The position numbers and the translations under genes were made by a program. From Prevotella sp. (GTDB taxonomy: Bacteria > Bacteroidota > Bacteroidia > Bacteroidales > Bacteroidaceae), in assembly GCA_017470055.1 (NCBI GenBank), contig JAFUFD010000098.1:1-59420 (forward strand): 59,420 nucleotides of DNA. Direction: 5' to 3'. The notes under the pieces were generated by a model. That model made no database searches and was not told the origin of the DNA. It saw only the letters and a list, made by a program, of their open reading frames with translations. Positions 26,541 through 36,199 of this stretch are shown here, one piece after another. The number at the start of each line of letters is the position of its first letter. The first letter of the stretch is position 1.

Positions 26541-27632
26541 TTAGAAAGCATTGAGGAGGTGGACAATGGTGTCTGCCTCCTTTTCTGTGATAGCAGGATG
26601 ACAGGGTATACTCAGTTCTTCCTGATGGATACGTTCTGTGACAGGAAAAGAGTATGTATTCCACGAAGTATAACAATGTTGCTGATGAGGAGGTATGGGA
26701 TAATGGATTTGTGTCTCCACCCCATTCTCATACAGATAGTGCTGTAACTCATCCCGTCGCTCACATAATAGGGGGAAGATATGCCATACACTATCCCTAT
26801 CAGATTGAGGAATAACTATCTGCGGATGATACACCTTATTAATATATAAGGAGGCTATCTCCCTCCGCTTGGCGTTTGCTTCCTCCAGATATTTCAGTTT
26901 CACATCAAGGACTGCCGCTTGTGTCTCGTCGATACGGGAGTTACGCCCTTGATAGTCGAACACATATTTCTGACGACTGCCATAATTGCCCAAGGCACTG
27001 ATCACCTCCGCCAGTTGAGCGTCATCAGTCGTCACAGCCCCCGCATCCCCCAAGGCACCAAGATTCTTGGTGGGATAGAAACTATGTCCTGCAGCATCAC
27101 CTATGGCACCTGTACGTTTCTCTCCATACCTACAGCCATGACCTTGGGCATTATCCTCTATCAGTTTGAGATGATACCTCTTACATATCTCCCCTATCCT
27201 TTCGGTATAAGCGCAACGCCCATAGAGGTGAACAATCATCATGGCTTTTGTACGCTCTGTAATGGCTTCTTCTATCAGGGTATCGTCAATTTGTAGCGTA
27301 TGGATATCTGGTTCTACCAATACAGGTTTCAATCCGTTCTCAGTGATAGCAAGGATGGAGGCTATATAGGTGTTGGCGGGAGCAATCACCTCGTCACCAT
27401 CGTGTAAGACTCCCATTTCCTTATAAGCACGCAGAATCAAGGTGAGCGCATCGAGCCCATTGCCACAGCCCACGCAATATCCCGTACCGATATATGCTGC
27501 GTAATGCTCCTCAAACAGGCGGGTTGCCTCTCCTTTAAGATACCAGCCTCGTTGCAGCACGTTATCTATCGCCTGCCGCATCTCCTCCTCATAGGGAGCA
27601 TTCACCTGCTTTAAATCCAAATACTTTATCAT
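26541..27632 (-). CDS. DegT/DnrJ/EryC1/StrS sugar aminotransferase (FdtB/QdtB-like)
   Basis: A 363-residue PLP enzyme. GCGNGLDAL near residue 55, EDNAQGHG with the PLP-contacting aspartate near 160, and [15 protein letters not shown] with the Schiff-base lysine near 190 are classic for the family. With an FdtA-like isomerase and rfbB in the same operon it most likely aminates dTDP-3-keto-6-deoxyhexose to dTDP-Fuc3N or dTDP-Qui3N. ATG 27632 overlaps the previous stop as ATGA; an earlier ATG at 27641 would overlap more. Last gene of the long operon. Confidence 0.88.
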   Translation of the reverse strand: MIKYLDLKQVNAPYEEEMRQAIDNVLQRGWYLKGEATRLFEEHYAAYIGTGYCVGCGNGLDALTLILRAYKEMGVLHDGDEVIAPANTYIASILAITENGLKPVLVEPDIHTLQIDDTLIEEAITERTKAMMIVHLYGRCAYTERIGEICKRYHLKLIEDNAQGHGCRYGEKRTGAIGDAAGHSFYPTKNLGALGDAGAVTTDDAQLAEVISALGNYGSRQKYVFDYQGRNSRIDETQAAVLDVKLKYLEEANAKRREIASLYINKVYHPQIVIPQSDRDSVWHIFPLLCERRDELQHYLYENGVETQIHYPIPPHQQHCYTSWNTYSFPVTERIHQEELSIPCHPAITEKEADTIVHLLNAF

Positions 27633-28567
27633 AGTGTCCATTCGTATCTGTCAAAGCAAACACCCCGCCCGCCAAAACCTTCCTTTTGGAATATTAGCGA
27701 TTCGTTGATAATATTAGTATTTCCTAAAGCAGAGGTACCGAACTCAAAATACGGAAGATTCCGATAATCATGATTAATCACACAGTCATAAATAATATCG
27801 ATAGCACCCAACTGCTTACCTTTCGCACTTGCAGAACTATACTGTGCTCGTGCTACCTGACCACTGACATAAAGCACCATACCTGCTAACACCTCATTAC
27901 CCAACCGAGCCAGATAGAGCACGATATTATGAGGGAATCGGGATTTCAGCAATTGCATCTCCTCAAGGGTATGCACTGGCTTTGAGTCGTATTTCTGCGC
28001 CAAATTACCTGTCAACACTTCCCAGAAAGCAGCCATGTCATGACTCTTTTCCACCACGATGCCAGCCTCCTCTGCACGTTTCAGTGCACGACGACGTATT
28101 CTTTGCCAGCGCATGGGGTTGCGTTGAAAAATGACCGTACCCAAATCACGGTCAACAAGACGAGCATCACATGTCCTCACTATTGCATACAAATCCTCTT
28201 CTGCGGGCAACTGATGATAAATCCAGGGAACACACTTATAGAACACTTGGTGGAATCCTTGCTGACGCAGATACTCGTTCAACTCGCTAAACAACGTAAC
28301 TGTCAGGGCTGCTGTAGTATTGCCATCCATCACCAGCCCCCCATAGGTCAGTCCCATATGTGTTTGAAAACTATCGTCCTTACGATGAGCAGGAATTACA
28401 CCATATAATCTACCTTTAAGATAGAACATCAACGAGTAGTCCGCAAAACGATCTGAATGGTAATCCATATACTGACGGTCGAAAAGGAAAGTACCGTTCT
28501 TCGACTGTGCCACAAACTGATTCCATTCAGTTGCCTTATCTGCTGTATATCTGACTATCTCAAACAT
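27629..28567 (-). CDS. FemAB/GNAT-like acyltransferase in aminosugar operon
   Basis: A 312-residue protein with the duplicated-GNAT look of the FemAB / Acetyltransf_6 group: [43 protein letters not shown], then [20 protein letters not shown] and a late FEFGTS. Such proteins transfer acyl or aminoacyl groups to amines. Sitting between an FdtA-like and an FdtB-like gene (overlaps of 8 and 4 nt), it is a candidate for the N-acylation step that in the known Fuc3NAc/Qui3NAc pathways is done by a hexapeptide-repeat enzyme. That role is inference. Confidence 0.7.
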   Translation of the reverse strand: MFEIVRYTADKATEWNQFVAQSKNGTFLFDRQYMDYHSDRFADYSLMFYLKGRLYGVIPAHRKDDSFQTHMGLTYGGLVMDGNTTAALTVTLFSELNEYLRQQGFHQVFYKCVPWIYHQLPAEEDLYAIVRTCDARLVDRDLGTVIFQRNPMRWQRIRRRALKRAEEAGIVVEKSHDMAAFWEVLTGNLAQKYDSKPVHTLEEMQLLKSRFPHNIVLYLARLGNEVLAGMVLYVSGQVARAQYSSASAKGKQLGAIDIIYDCVINHDYRNLPYFEFGTSALGNTNIINESLIFQKEGFGGRGVCFDRYEWTL

Positions 28568-28961
28568 GCTTGGTTATTTGCAGGAACTCGTCATGGTCAT
28601 AGATATACTCTTCCTCATCAAACTTCTCTGAGGCAAGCACCAGACAGACGGCACCACTGGAGAAGTCCTCCAAGGTACGCCACACATTGGTACCGATATA
28701 CAATCCCTGATAGGGATGGTTCAGATGGAATGTCTTTCGCTCATGTCCGTCAAACAACTCCACATCGAACGAGCCACTGACAGCAATCACCACTTCCTCA
28801 CAGGTACGATGGGCATGACCTCCCCGTCTGCCGCCACCTGGAATATCATACGTCCAATAGACTCGTGCGATATCGAACGGCACATGCCTCATCTGCTCTG
28901 CCACCGTCAAGTTGCCACGCACATCAACGATCTTCGGAAGGTCTATTATTTTTCCATTCAT
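28560..28961 (-). CDS. FdtA/QdtA-like dTDP-sugar 3,4-ketoisomerase
   Basis: A 133-residue cupin. Its features fit the WxcM/FdtA family: an early IDLPKIVDVRGNLTV, YDIPGGGRRGGHAHRTCEEVVI with paired histidines in the active site, SGSFDVELFDG, and LNHPYQGLYIGTNVWRTLEDFSSGAV. The enzyme moves the keto group of dTDP-4-keto-6-deoxyglucose from C4 to C3. Whether the product is the galacto (Fuc3N) or gluco (Qui3N) series cannot be decided. It overlaps its neighbours by 1 and 8 nt. Confidence 0.88.
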   Translation of the reverse strand: MNGKIIDLPKIVDVRGNLTVAEQMRHVPFDIARVYWTYDIPGGGRRGGHAHRTCEEVVIAVSGSFDVELFDGHERKTFHLNHPYQGLYIGTNVWRTLEDFSSGAVCLVLASEKFDEEEYIYDHDEFLQITKHV

Positions 28962-29995
28962 TACTTACTCTTTTTTATAAATAACGTCAATAACCTGTTA
29001 TTTATTGGATGAACAAACCATGTATGGGTGATATAACTCACAAAAATGACAACAGTCAGACATATCAGCAACATCACCAGATAAGGCAGTTGGATGTCAT
29101 GCTTCGCCATATTGCTCATTATCACAGCAAAAACCAACTGATGCAGCAGATAGGTGTCGAGCGTCAACCCACCTAACCATACCATGGTGCGTGTCTTCAA
29201 GAGGCGGCTGACCCATCCGCTATGCCGGTCACCTTGCATAAACACCCATACCACAGGTATCAATACCAGCCAATGGATGAGAGCCACGTGCCATCTGTTA
29301 TGCAGAGGATAGGTGATTATAGTCATCACGACTCCTACTATCAGGACAAGTTCTATGGTTGTAGGATGACGCCATCGACCTGCCATAGGATATAACTCAT
29401 AACAACGCCACATCACCATCCCCCAGATGAAATCTAACAGACGGACTGGCGGGAAGATATAGAGCCAGTAGTTCAGGTCATCTGTCTGTATGAAGGAGAC
29501 ATAGACAACATAGATGACCAACAATCCACTTACCAGTCGCAACAAGTTCTTACCGCTCATCCGCCCTATACTTTTATATAGGAAAGGAAACAGAAGCAGG
29601 AAAAACAGTAAGTCAGAGAGATACCACGATACGGCGTTCCCTGAGAAATAAAAACGCTCTATTGGTATCCAACTCTGTAACAACAGGAAATTGGGCAAGA
29701 GTGTCTGATAGTCTGCCATCTCCAACGTATGACGATGAATGGCGATAAAAATCAACAGGCACAACAGGTGAAGGGGATAAAACTTAAACAGACGACGAAG
29801 TAAGAACTTCCCATATTCGAAAGAACCATCCAGCACCTTAGCCCCATAACTCCTTGACATCACGAAGCCAGTCATCAGCATGAAAAACATGGGACCGACT
29901 CCTGTGCTTTTCCCTTCAATCCCCGCATACGAGAAATGCGCTAACATGACTGTTAGCGCAAAAACTATACGCAAGGACTGAAGGGTCTCTATCAT
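28961..29995 (-). CDS. Membrane acyltransferase, family 3 (OafA-like)
   Basis: A 344-residue integral membrane protein with about ten hydrophobic segments. The N-terminus has [15 protein letters not shown], where the histidine is the usual catalytic one, followed by [15 protein letters not shown]. Such enzymes O-acylate cell-surface polysaccharides or lipids. In this operon it could decorate the glycan that carries the amino-deoxysugar. The start overlaps the purT end by 4 nt and the end touches the fdtA-like gene. Confidence 0.88.
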   Translation of the reverse strand: MIETLQSLRIVFALTVMLAHFSYAGIEGKSTGVGPMFFMLMTGFVMSRSYGAKVLDGSFEYGKFLLRRLFKFYPLHLLCLLIFIAIHRHTLEMADYQTLLPNFLLLQSWIPIERFYFSGNAVSWYLSDLLFFLLLFPFLYKSIGRMSGKNLLRLVSGLLVIYVVYVSFIQTDDLNYWLYIFPPVRLLDFIWGMVMWRCYELYPMAGRWRHPTTIELVLIVGVVMTIITYPLHNRWHVALIHWLVLIPVVWVFMQGDRHSGWVSRLLKTRTMVWLGGLTLDTYLLHQLVFAVIMSNMAKHDIQLPYLVMLLICLTVVIFVSYITHTWFVHPINNRLLTLFIKKSK

Positions 29996-31188
29996 TTCTT
30001 CATATAAGGCTCTGTGCCAAGAACGGTCTTGGCGAGACGTTTTGCTTTATCACGCAAGGCATCAACATCATCGTCCACCTCACCATAGCAGAGAACAACA
30101 CCCATACGACGCCCCTTATGCGCCTCCGGCTTGCCAAAGATACGAATACGGGTACGGTCCTCCTTTAGTGCCTCCTCCAGATTGTAGTCGAGCAACGAGC
30201 GGTCTACCGGTGTCGATGCCTCTTTTGGAGACAGGATGACGGCAGAGGCTCCCGCATGCTCCAGATGGATGGCTGGAATAGGAAGACCCATCACGGCACG
30301 GAAGTGCAACTCAAACTCTGAGAGGTTGGTGGTATGTCCAAGTGTAACCATACCTGTATCGTGTGGACGGGGACTCAACTCCGAGAAGATAACCTCTCCC
30401 TGACGGGTCAGGAAGAACTCAACGCCCCAGATACCCGCACCTGTCAGTGCCTTCGTCACCTCATCAGCCATGTGCTGCGCCTGTCGCAAAGCCTCATCAC
30501 TGATCTTATACGGTTGCCAGGACTCACGGTAGTCACCGCCCTTCTGTACGTGTCCGATAGGCGGACAGAACAGCGTGGGACCATTCTTCTGTGTCACTGT
30601 CAGCAAGGTGAACTCCGACTCGAAATCGATAAACTCCTCGATGATGACCTCCTTCACGTCGCCACGACTTCCTTCCATTGCCTCACAGAAAGCCTGCTCT
30701 AACTCATCGTCGTTATGCACATAACTCTGACCATGACCAGAGGATGACATCAGGGGCTTCACCACACAAGGAAAGCCTATCTCATCGGCGGCATGCCTGA
30801 ACTCGTCGAAGGTCTTGGCATAGAAATACTTTGCCGTACGCAAACCGAGGTCACGACTGGCGAGGTCACGGATAGCACGACGGTTCATCGTGAAATTGAC
30901 GGCACGGGCTGAGGGCACCACTTGAATCCCCTGTTCCTCAAACTTAAACAGGCGCTCTGTACGGATAGCCTCTATCTCTGGCACGATGATGTCCGGCTGG
31001 TGCTTTTTCACCACAGCCTCCAAGGCATCTCCATCCAACATAGAGAACACCTCACGCTCGTCAGCCACCTGCATGGCAGGTGCATTATCGTAGCGGTCGC
31101 AGGCAATGACATACTGGCCAGCACGCATGGCGGCAATCACAAATTCCTTACCTAATTCACCACTTCCCAGCAATAAGATTTTTTTCAT
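29992..31188 (-). CDS. purT: Formate-dependent GAR formyltransferase
   Basis: A 398-residue ATP-grasp enzyme that makes formyl-GAR from GAR, formate and ATP in purine synthesis. [19 protein letters not shown] is the N-terminal nucleotide-fold motif, [14 protein letters not shown] the ATP-grasp loop, and [25 protein letters not shown] the metal-binding end, all as in PurT. Length is normal. A purine gene amid sugar genes is unusual; tight spacing (15 nt after rfbB, 4-nt overlap with the acyltransferase) shows it is part of the operon. Confidence 0.95.
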   Translation of the reverse strand: MKKILLLGSGELGKEFVIAAMRAGQYVIACDRYDNAPAMQVADEREVFSMLDGDALEAVVKKHQPDIIVPEIEAIRTERLFKFEEQGIQVVPSARAVNFTMNRRAIRDLASRDLGLRTAKYFYAKTFDEFRHAADEIGFPCVVKPLMSSSGHGQSYVHNDDELEQAFCEAMEGSRGDVKEVIIEEFIDFESEFTLLTVTQKNGPTLFCPPIGHVQKGGDYRESWQPYKISDEALRQAQHMADEVTKALTGAGIWGVEFFLTRQGEVIFSELSPRPHDTGMVTLGHTTNLSEFELHFRAVMGLPIPAIHLEHAGASAVILSPKEASTPVDRSLLDYNLEEALKEDRTRIRIFGKPEAHKGRRMGVVLCYGEVDDDVDALRDKAKRLAKTVLGTEPYMKK

Positions 31189-31203
31189 AAATAACGGTTT
31201 TGT

Positions 31204-32337
31204 TTATCGGTTTGCATACATATTATCGTAATACTTCTGATAATCACCAGAGGTGACATTGTCCAGCCACTCCTGATTGTCGAGATACCAACGGACGGTC
31301 TTCTCTATTCCCTCCTCAAACTGCAACGAGGGCTCCCAGCCGAGTTCTTTCTGGAGTTTAGATGAGTCGATGGCATAGCGCAGGTCATGACCGGCACGGT
31401 CGGTCACGAAGGTGATGAGGTCCATATCCTCTCCCTCCTTGCGACCTAACAGGCGGTCGACGGTCTTGATGACCACCTTGATGATATCGATGTTCTTCCA
31501 CTCGTTGAAACCACCGATATTATAGGTCTCGGCGATCTTACCCTCATGGAAGATGAGGTCGATGGCACGGGCATGGTCCTCGACAAACAACCAGTCACGC
31601 ACATTCTCACCCTTGCCATACACAGGCAGCGGCTTACGATGGCGGATATTGTTGATGAAGAGTGGTATCAACTTCTCGGGGAACTGATACGGACCATAGT
31701 TGTTGGAGCAGTTCGTCACCACGACAGGCATGCCGTAAGTGTCATGATAGGCACGGACGAAATGGTCACTCGATGCCTTGGCGGCACTGTAGGGAGAGTG
31801 CGGATTGTACTTCGTGGTCTCCAGGAAGAACTTGTCGCCATAGGCAAGATGATGCTCCGATGAAGATGCCGTCGTGGTGAAAGGAGGCTCGATACCCTCC
31901 GGGTGTGTCAACTCCAAGGCGCCATACACCTCATCGGTAGAGATATGGTAGAAGCGCTTGCCCTCGTATTTCTCTGGCAAACTCTCCCAATACAGTTTCG
32001 CAGCCTGCAACAAACTGAGTGTTCCCATCACGTTCGTCTTGGCAAAGGTGAAGGGGTCTTTGATCGAGCGGTCCACATGACTCTCTGCGGCGAGGTGGAT
32101 GATGCCGTCCACCTTCTTGTCCTGCATCAGTTTATAGAAGGCATCGAAGTCGCAGATGTCCATCTTCACAAACTCGTAGTTGGGCTTGTCCTCGACATCT
32201 TTCAGATTGGCGAGATTGCCGGCATAGGTCAACTTGTCGAGGTTGATGATGTGGTAGTCAGGATACTTGTTCACGAAAAGGCGCACCACATGGCTCCCTA
32301 TAAAGCCTGCGCCACCAGTAATCACAATATTCTTCAT
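31204..32337 (-). CDS. rfbB: dTDP-glucose 4,6-dehydratase
   Basis: A 377-residue short-chain dehydrogenase-type enzyme that converts dTDP-glucose to dTDP-4-keto-6-deoxyglucose. GGAGFIGSH is the NAD-binding motif near the N-terminus; STDEVYG and YSAAKASSD carry catalytic Thr/Asp/Glu and Tyr/Lys residues. No rfbA, rfbC or rfbD is nearby, so the substrate must come from elsewhere. Its product feeds the FdtA-like enzyme in the same operon. Confidence 0.96.
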   Translation of the reverse strand: MKNIVITGGAGFIGSHVVRLFVNKYPDYHIINLDKLTYAGNLANLKDVEDKPNYEFVKMDICDFDAFYKLMQDKKVDGIIHLAAESHVDRSIKDPFTFAKTNVMGTLSLLQAAKLYWESLPEKYEGKRFYHISTDEVYGALELTHPEGIEPPFTTTASSSEHHLAYGDKFFLETTKYNPHSPYSAAKASSDHFVRAYHDTYGMPVVVTNCSNNYGPYQFPEKLIPLFINNIRHRKPLPVYGKGENVRDWLFVEDHARAIDLIFHEGKIAETYNIGGFNEWKNIDIIKVVIKTVDRLLGRKEGEDMDLITFVTDRAGHDLRYAIDSSKLQKELGWEPSLQFEEGIEKTVRWYLDNQEWLDNVTSGDYQKYYDNMYANR

Positions 32338-32348
32338 ATCTTTATATT

Positions 32349-32843
32349 TTAATGTTTCCCTAATGTTATGACCTCACAGTCCTTGAACTCCTTCCCGTCG
32401 ATGGTCAGCCGAACCAGTGTCCGTTCTTTGTGCCATCCCTGCAAGCCAGCGGCACCAGGATTGATGTGCAGCAGGTTCAATGTCTTGTCGAACTTCACCT
32501 TGAGGATATGCGAGTGACCTGCGATAAACAACTGGGGTGGCGAGGCGTAGATTTGTCCTCGGATGCTATAGTCGTAGTTGCCAGGATACCCGCCGATATG
32601 TTTCATTAGCACCTCGACATCCTCGCATTTCCACCGCAATATCTCTGGGTACATCAGGCGTAAATCTCCCCCGTCGCAGTTTCCGCAGACAGCACGCAGC
32701 GTACGGAACTCGGCGAGCCGCTCAGCCACCTCCGTAGAGCCTATATCGCCAGCATGCCATATCTCGTCGCAAGGCTCGAAATACTTCAGGTACTTATCGT
32801 CCCAATACGAGTGCGTGTCACTGATAATACCTATCCGCTTCAT
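32349..32843 (-). CDS. YfcE-type metallophosphoesterase
   Basis: A 164-residue calcineurin-fold phosphodiesterase of the MJ0936/YfcE type. Metal-binding motifs are present: SDTHSYW, WHAGDIG, GNCDG and GHSH. The physiological substrate of this group is not settled. It overlaps the upstream kinase-like gene by 4 nt and is 11 nt from rfbB. Confidence 0.92.
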   Translation of the reverse strand: MKRIGIISDTHSYWDDKYLKYFEPCDEIWHAGDIGSTEVAERLAEFRTLRAVCGNCDGGDLRLMYPEILRWKCEDVEVLMKHIGGYPGNYDYSIRGQIYASPPQLFIAGHSHILKVKFDKTLNLLHINPGAAGLQGWHKERTLVRLTIDGKEFKDCEVITLGKH

Positions 32844-33457
32844 AGTTTGAACTTTTTTCTGATAAACTCCGCTATCATCTTCTCCGTCTCCACCATTCCC
32901 AGTATGCTGGTGTTCACACAGAGGTCATACGACTCGGAATGCCCCCATTTCTTACCCGTATAGTAATTATAATAAGAGGCACGCTGCCCCTCCGCCTGCT
33001 GGATAATCCGTTTCGCCTCCTGCGGGGACACTTTCTGTTTGTTGAGTATCTGCTCCACCCTGTCGTGCATCGATGCGGTAACGAAAATGTTCACCACATT
33101 CTCGAAGTCACGCAGCACATAGTCGGCACAACGCCCTACAAAGACACAGGAGCCTTCCTGGGCGGCCTTACGAATGGCATCGCTCTGGAACTTAAACAGG
33201 TTCTCTTGGGAGAAGCCTGGCGCATAGGCGCTACTCACGTGGGGAGTCGCCATACTGAACAGCCCTCTGATGAAACCTTTCTTCTCGTCGTTCTGCTCAA
33301 AAATTTTCGGACTGAAACCACTCTCCTTGGCGGCGAGGTTCAGGATCTCCTTGTCGTAATATTTTGCCTTGAAGTCAAGGGCAAGCATACGGGCGATGTC
33401 ATGTCCGCCACTGCCCAACTGTCGTCCGACATTGATGATAATGTGTTTATTTTCCAT
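32840..33457 (-). CDS. Cytidylate-kinase-like protein
   Basis: A 205-residue P-loop protein of the cytidylate kinase-like group. The loop is GRQLGSGGHDIA; VFVGRCADYVL and a middle lid-like region with QKVSPQEAKRII follow. It is separate from true Cmk and its substrate is not established. It overlaps the MATE gene end by 11 nt and the phosphodiesterase start by 4 nt. Confidence 0.85.
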   Translation of the reverse strand: MENKHIIINVGRQLGSGGHDIARMLALDFKAKYYDKEILNLAAKESGFSPKIFEQNDEKKGFIRGLFSMATPHVSSAYAPGFSQENLFKFQSDAIRKAAQEGSCVFVGRCADYVLRDFENVVNIFVTASMHDRVEQILNKQKVSPQEAKRIIQQAEGQRASYYNYYTGKKWGHSESYDLCVNTSILGMVETEKMIAEFIRKKFKL

Positions 33458-34799
33458 AGGCTTTAAGTTTTCTTATATACCATATCAACAAAGGAATCGT
33501 CATCGAGAACGAGCCGAAGTCGCTTGCCGCCATCGAGTACCACACACCGTCCAAGCCCCACCAGAGGGGGAAGATGTATGCCATCGGCAACAGCAATATC
33601 AACTGGCGGGAAAGGGAGAGGAAGATGGATATCTTCACCTTACCGATACACTGGAAGAAATTGGTGATGACAGCCTGTGAGCCTACCACGAAGAACACGA
33701 TCATGTTCAGTTTGATGCCCCGTGCCGCCATGTCGAGCAATGTGGGATCCGTCGTAAACACACGGGCTATCTGTCTGGGGAAGAGCATCGAGAATGTCCA
33801 ACCCACCAACAGTATCGTCGTCGCCGCCGCAATGGTCAGCCACAGGCAACGGAACATACGATCGTAGTTCTCCGCTCCGTAGTTATAGCCTACGATAGGT
33901 TGCATACCCTGGTTCATACCCATCACAAACATGAAGAGCACCATCACCACGGAATTGGCTATCGAATAGGCGCCAACCGCCATATCGCCACCATAGCGCA
34001 CAAACTGGTTATTCATGAAGATGACGATGACACATGCCGTGGCGTTCATCAGGAAGGGCGAGATACCAATGGAGATGATATTGCGCACCAGGTCAGTTCT
34101 CAGTTTATAGATTCCCTTGCGCAGATGCAGCAGTTCCTTCTTGTCGGAGAAGACCCACATCTGCCAACAGAGCGCTAACGTCTGGGAGGTAATCGTGGCA
34201 AGGGCGGCTCCTCGGATGCCCCATCGGAACCACCACACGAAGGCGATGACCAACAGGATATTCATGCCCACCGTAAAAAGCGTGGCATACATCGCATGGC
34301 GTGGCTTTCCCGCTGCACGGAGCACGGCATTCATTCCGAAATACATGTGGGTGATCATGTTACCTAACAGGATGACCACCATAAACTCACGAGCGTATGG
34401 CAACGTCACGTCAGAGGCTCCGAAGAAGCGCAGGATGGGATCAAGGAACAACAGGCATACCACCATGAAGAGGAAACCGATAATCAGGTTCAGTGTCACC
34501 GTATTACCCAACAGATGCTCCGCCGTCTTGTAGTCACGCTGACCTAACTTCACACTGATACAGGTCGAGGCTCCCACTCCGACTGCGGCGCCAAAGGCAC
34601 CACTCAAGTTCATAAAGGGGAAAGTGATACCCAGACCCGCTATCGCCTCAGGTCCCACCACTTGTCCGATAAACGCTCTGTCGATGATATTATAAAGACT
34701 GGAGGCTGTCATGGCGACAATAGCAGGCAGGGCATACTGTGTCAACAGTTTACCTACCGGCTTCGTTCCCAACTCCAGTGTCGCTTGCTTGTTGTCCAT
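33447..34799 (-). CDS. MATE-family multidrug/organic cation exporter
   Basis: A 450-residue protein with twelve membrane segments of the MATE fold, for example GTKPVGKLLTQYALPAIVA at the start, FMNLSGAFGAAVGVGASTCI, and QPIVGYNYGAENYDR in the second half. It would export drugs or metabolites by Na+ or H+ antiport. The ATG at 34799 is chosen because the promoter -7 box (34809-34816) overlaps the earlier in-frame ATG at 34811. First gene of a nine-gene - strand operon. Confidence 0.92.
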   Translation of the reverse strand: MDNKQATLELGTKPVGKLLTQYALPAIVAMTASSLYNIIDRAFIGQVVGPEAIAGLGITFPFMNLSGAFGAAVGVGASTCISVKLGQRDYKTAEHLLGNTVTLNLIIGFLFMVVCLLFLDPILRFFGASDVTLPYAREFMVVILLGNMITHMYFGMNAVLRAAGKPRHAMYATLFTVGMNILLVIAFVWWFRWGIRGAALATITSQTLALCWQMWVFSDKKELLHLRKGIYKLRTDLVRNIISIGISPFLMNATACVIVIFMNNQFVRYGGDMAVGAYSIANSVVMVLFMFVMGMNQGMQPIVGYNYGAENYDRMFRCLWLTIAAATTILLVGWTFSMLFPRQIARVFTTDPTLLDMAARGIKLNMIVFFVVGSQAVITNFFQCIGKVKISIFLSLSRQLILLLPMAYIFPLWWGLDGVWYSMAASDFGSFSMTIPLLIWYIRKLKAYGK

Positions 34800-34808
34800 A
34801 TTATTTTG

Positions 34809-34840
34809 CAAAATTACGAATAAGTGAGAAGAAAACCAAA
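34809..34840 (-). promoter_or_regulatory. Operon promoter TTTG-N20-TAATTTTG, near-leaderless
   Basis: - strand TTTG at 34840-34837 and TAATTTTG at 34816-34809, spacer 20 nt; the -7 box ends 9 nt before the ATG at 34799. Confidence 0.7.
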
Positions 34841-34858
34841 TTTTATTTGGATTTTCTT

Positions 34859-34894
34859 GAAAGGCTACGGGTAGGCGAGCCTTGCTCGGGAATG
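34859..34894 (+). repeat. Short palindromic repeat (copy shared with hisG)
   Basis: 23 nt (34859-34881) are identical to 54878-54900 inside hisG, and GCTCGGGAATG at 34884-34894 is identical to 54906-54916. The core CGAGC-CTT-GCTCG is palindromic. Confidence 0.75.
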
Positions 34895-35315
34895 CGTGAG
34901 TAGTTTCGACCGCAGGTCAAAGGTAGTGCAAAATTTCGACTTTACGAAGAGATTGCTGTTTATTTTTTCTTTTCCCCAACCCAATGAAGCGTTCAAACGG
35001 GTCGTTTGTGGCTTACAAACGGGTCGAAAGTACGGTCTTCAAAGGGAGGATGTAGGGGATTCTTCCGTGAGGAGGCTCCTCACGAAAATGAAGAGCCTCC
35101 TCACGGCAGTCATCGACAAAATCACTTGCAAAAGCAAGTCCCCCGCTTTTCATTGTTCTTTCCTTTCCTAATATCCTGGATTCTGAGCAATAATTTTGGG
35201 CATTGCCTTGTTTTAATTGCAAAGATAGGCAATATTTTCCAAACAACAAAGGAATTGAACGAAAAAGATGCAAGGATTTCCATAGATTTCTCTTCGTTAA
35301 GTCGAAATTTTATGC
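34895..35315. other. Repeat-bearing intergenic gap
   Basis: No gene seen. Besides the two repeats it holds the perfect palindrome ACTTGC-AAAA-GCAAGT near 35125, and a promoter-like TATCTTTGC on the - strand at 35219-35227 with no gene to drive. Confidence 0.6.
34987..35106 (+). repeat. Dispersed intergenic repeat, copy A
   Basis: Shares AGCGTTCAAACGG, a CGTTTGT element and a core of about 45 nt beginning GTACGGTCTTC (35030 on) with copy B at 59064-59214. Ends in a palindrome CGTGAGGAG-CTCCTCACG and a second GCCTCCTCACGG. Confidence 0.75.
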
Positions 35316-35323
35316 TAACTTTG
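35316..35323 (+). promoter_or_regulatory. -7 box TAACTTTG, leaderless
   Basis: TAACTTTG only 5 nt before the ATG at 35329; TTCG at 35293-35296 gives a weak -33 with a 19-nt spacer. Confidence 0.6.
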
Positions 35324-35328
35324 CAGGC

Positions 35329-36012
35329 ATGAAAGAACGACGACTGATTTTATTATTGATGATGCTCTGCCCTATCTGTATGCTGGCACAACAGAAAAGG
35401 GCGGAAGTGCTCCTCGAGACTACGGAGGGGAATATCCGCATCGCCCTCTTCAACGAGACACCTAAACACCGTGACAACTTCCTGAAACTGGTGGAGACGC
35501 ACCTGTATGACTCCCTGCTGTTTCATCGTGTCATCAAGGATTTCCTGATACAAGGGGGCGACCTGAACAGTAAGCACGCCCAACCAGGACAACTCCTTGG
35601 GTCGGGAGAACTGGACTATACCATCGAACCAGAGTTCCGCTTGCCACAAATCTACCATCGACGTGGCATGGTGGCTGCGGCACGTGAGGGCGACAGGGTG
35701 AATCCCGAGCAACGCTCTGGGGCATGTCAGTTCTATATCGTCTGGGGGCGCACCTACAACGAGCCAACCCTTAACAATATCCAGATACGGTTAGACACGT
35801 TGACACATGGAAGGGTGAAACTCGTGCCAGAGATGATAGAAGCCTATAAGACCATTGGCGGCACACCCCATCTGGACGGACAGTATACAGTCTTTGGTGA
35901 AGTCATTGAAGGTCTGGATGTCGTGGATCGCATCCAACAGATGCCCACCGACAAGAACAACCGTCCACTGACAGATGTCCGCATCCTTCGAGCCACCGCC
36001 ACTCGTTTCTAA
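35329..36012 (+). CDS. Cyclophilin-type peptidyl-prolyl isomerase, secreted
   Basis: A 227-residue prolyl isomerase with an N-terminal signal peptide (MKERRLILLLMMLCPICMLAQ), so it acts in the periplasm. The cyclophilin core includes ETTEGNIRIALFNETPKH, DSLLFHRVIKDFLIQGGD with the catalytic arginine, CQFYIVWG and VFGEVIEGLDVVDRI. An insertion around residues 145-175 is common in Bacteroidetes members. The start is set by the promoter at 35316-35323; the frame is open to 35203. Confidence 0.93.
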   Translation: MKERRLILLLMMLCPICMLAQQKRAEVLLETTEGNIRIALFNETPKHRDNFLKLVETHLYDSLLFHRVIKDFLIQGGDLNSKHAQPGQLLGSGELDYTIEPEFRLPQIYHRRGMVAAAREGDRVNPEQRSGACQFYIVWGRTYNEPTLNNIQIRLDTLTHGRVKLVPEMIEAYKTIGGTPHLDGQYTVFGEVIEGLDVVDRIQQMPTDKNNRPLTDVRILRATATRF

Positions 36013-36042
36013 GTCCACACAGGAATAAAAACTCTTAAATAA

Positions 36043-36074
36043 TTTGGCGGTTCAGATTATTTTATGTAATTTTG
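36043..36074 (+). promoter_or_regulatory. rho promoter TTTG-N20-TAATTTTG
   Basis: TTTG at 36043-36046, TAATTTTG at 36067-36074, spacer 20 nt. It leaves a leader of about 120 nt before rho, with an inverted repeat GTTTC...GAAAC at 36131-36147, room for autoregulation. Confidence 0.7.
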
Positions 36075-36199
36075 CAGTCGAATCTCAGAATCAAGTCCTT
36101 TCAGAGGGCGAATCTGAATTCATCAAAGGTGTTTCCACTCGTGAAACATTCCCACCCTATTTTTCAAACAAAATCGAAAACGAATACAGATTATAGTAT

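Noticed and set aside
35219-35227. Promoter-like TATCTTTGC on the - strand
   Set aside because: There is no gene downstream on that strand before the MATE terminus region and no -33 match; likely chance or a relic.
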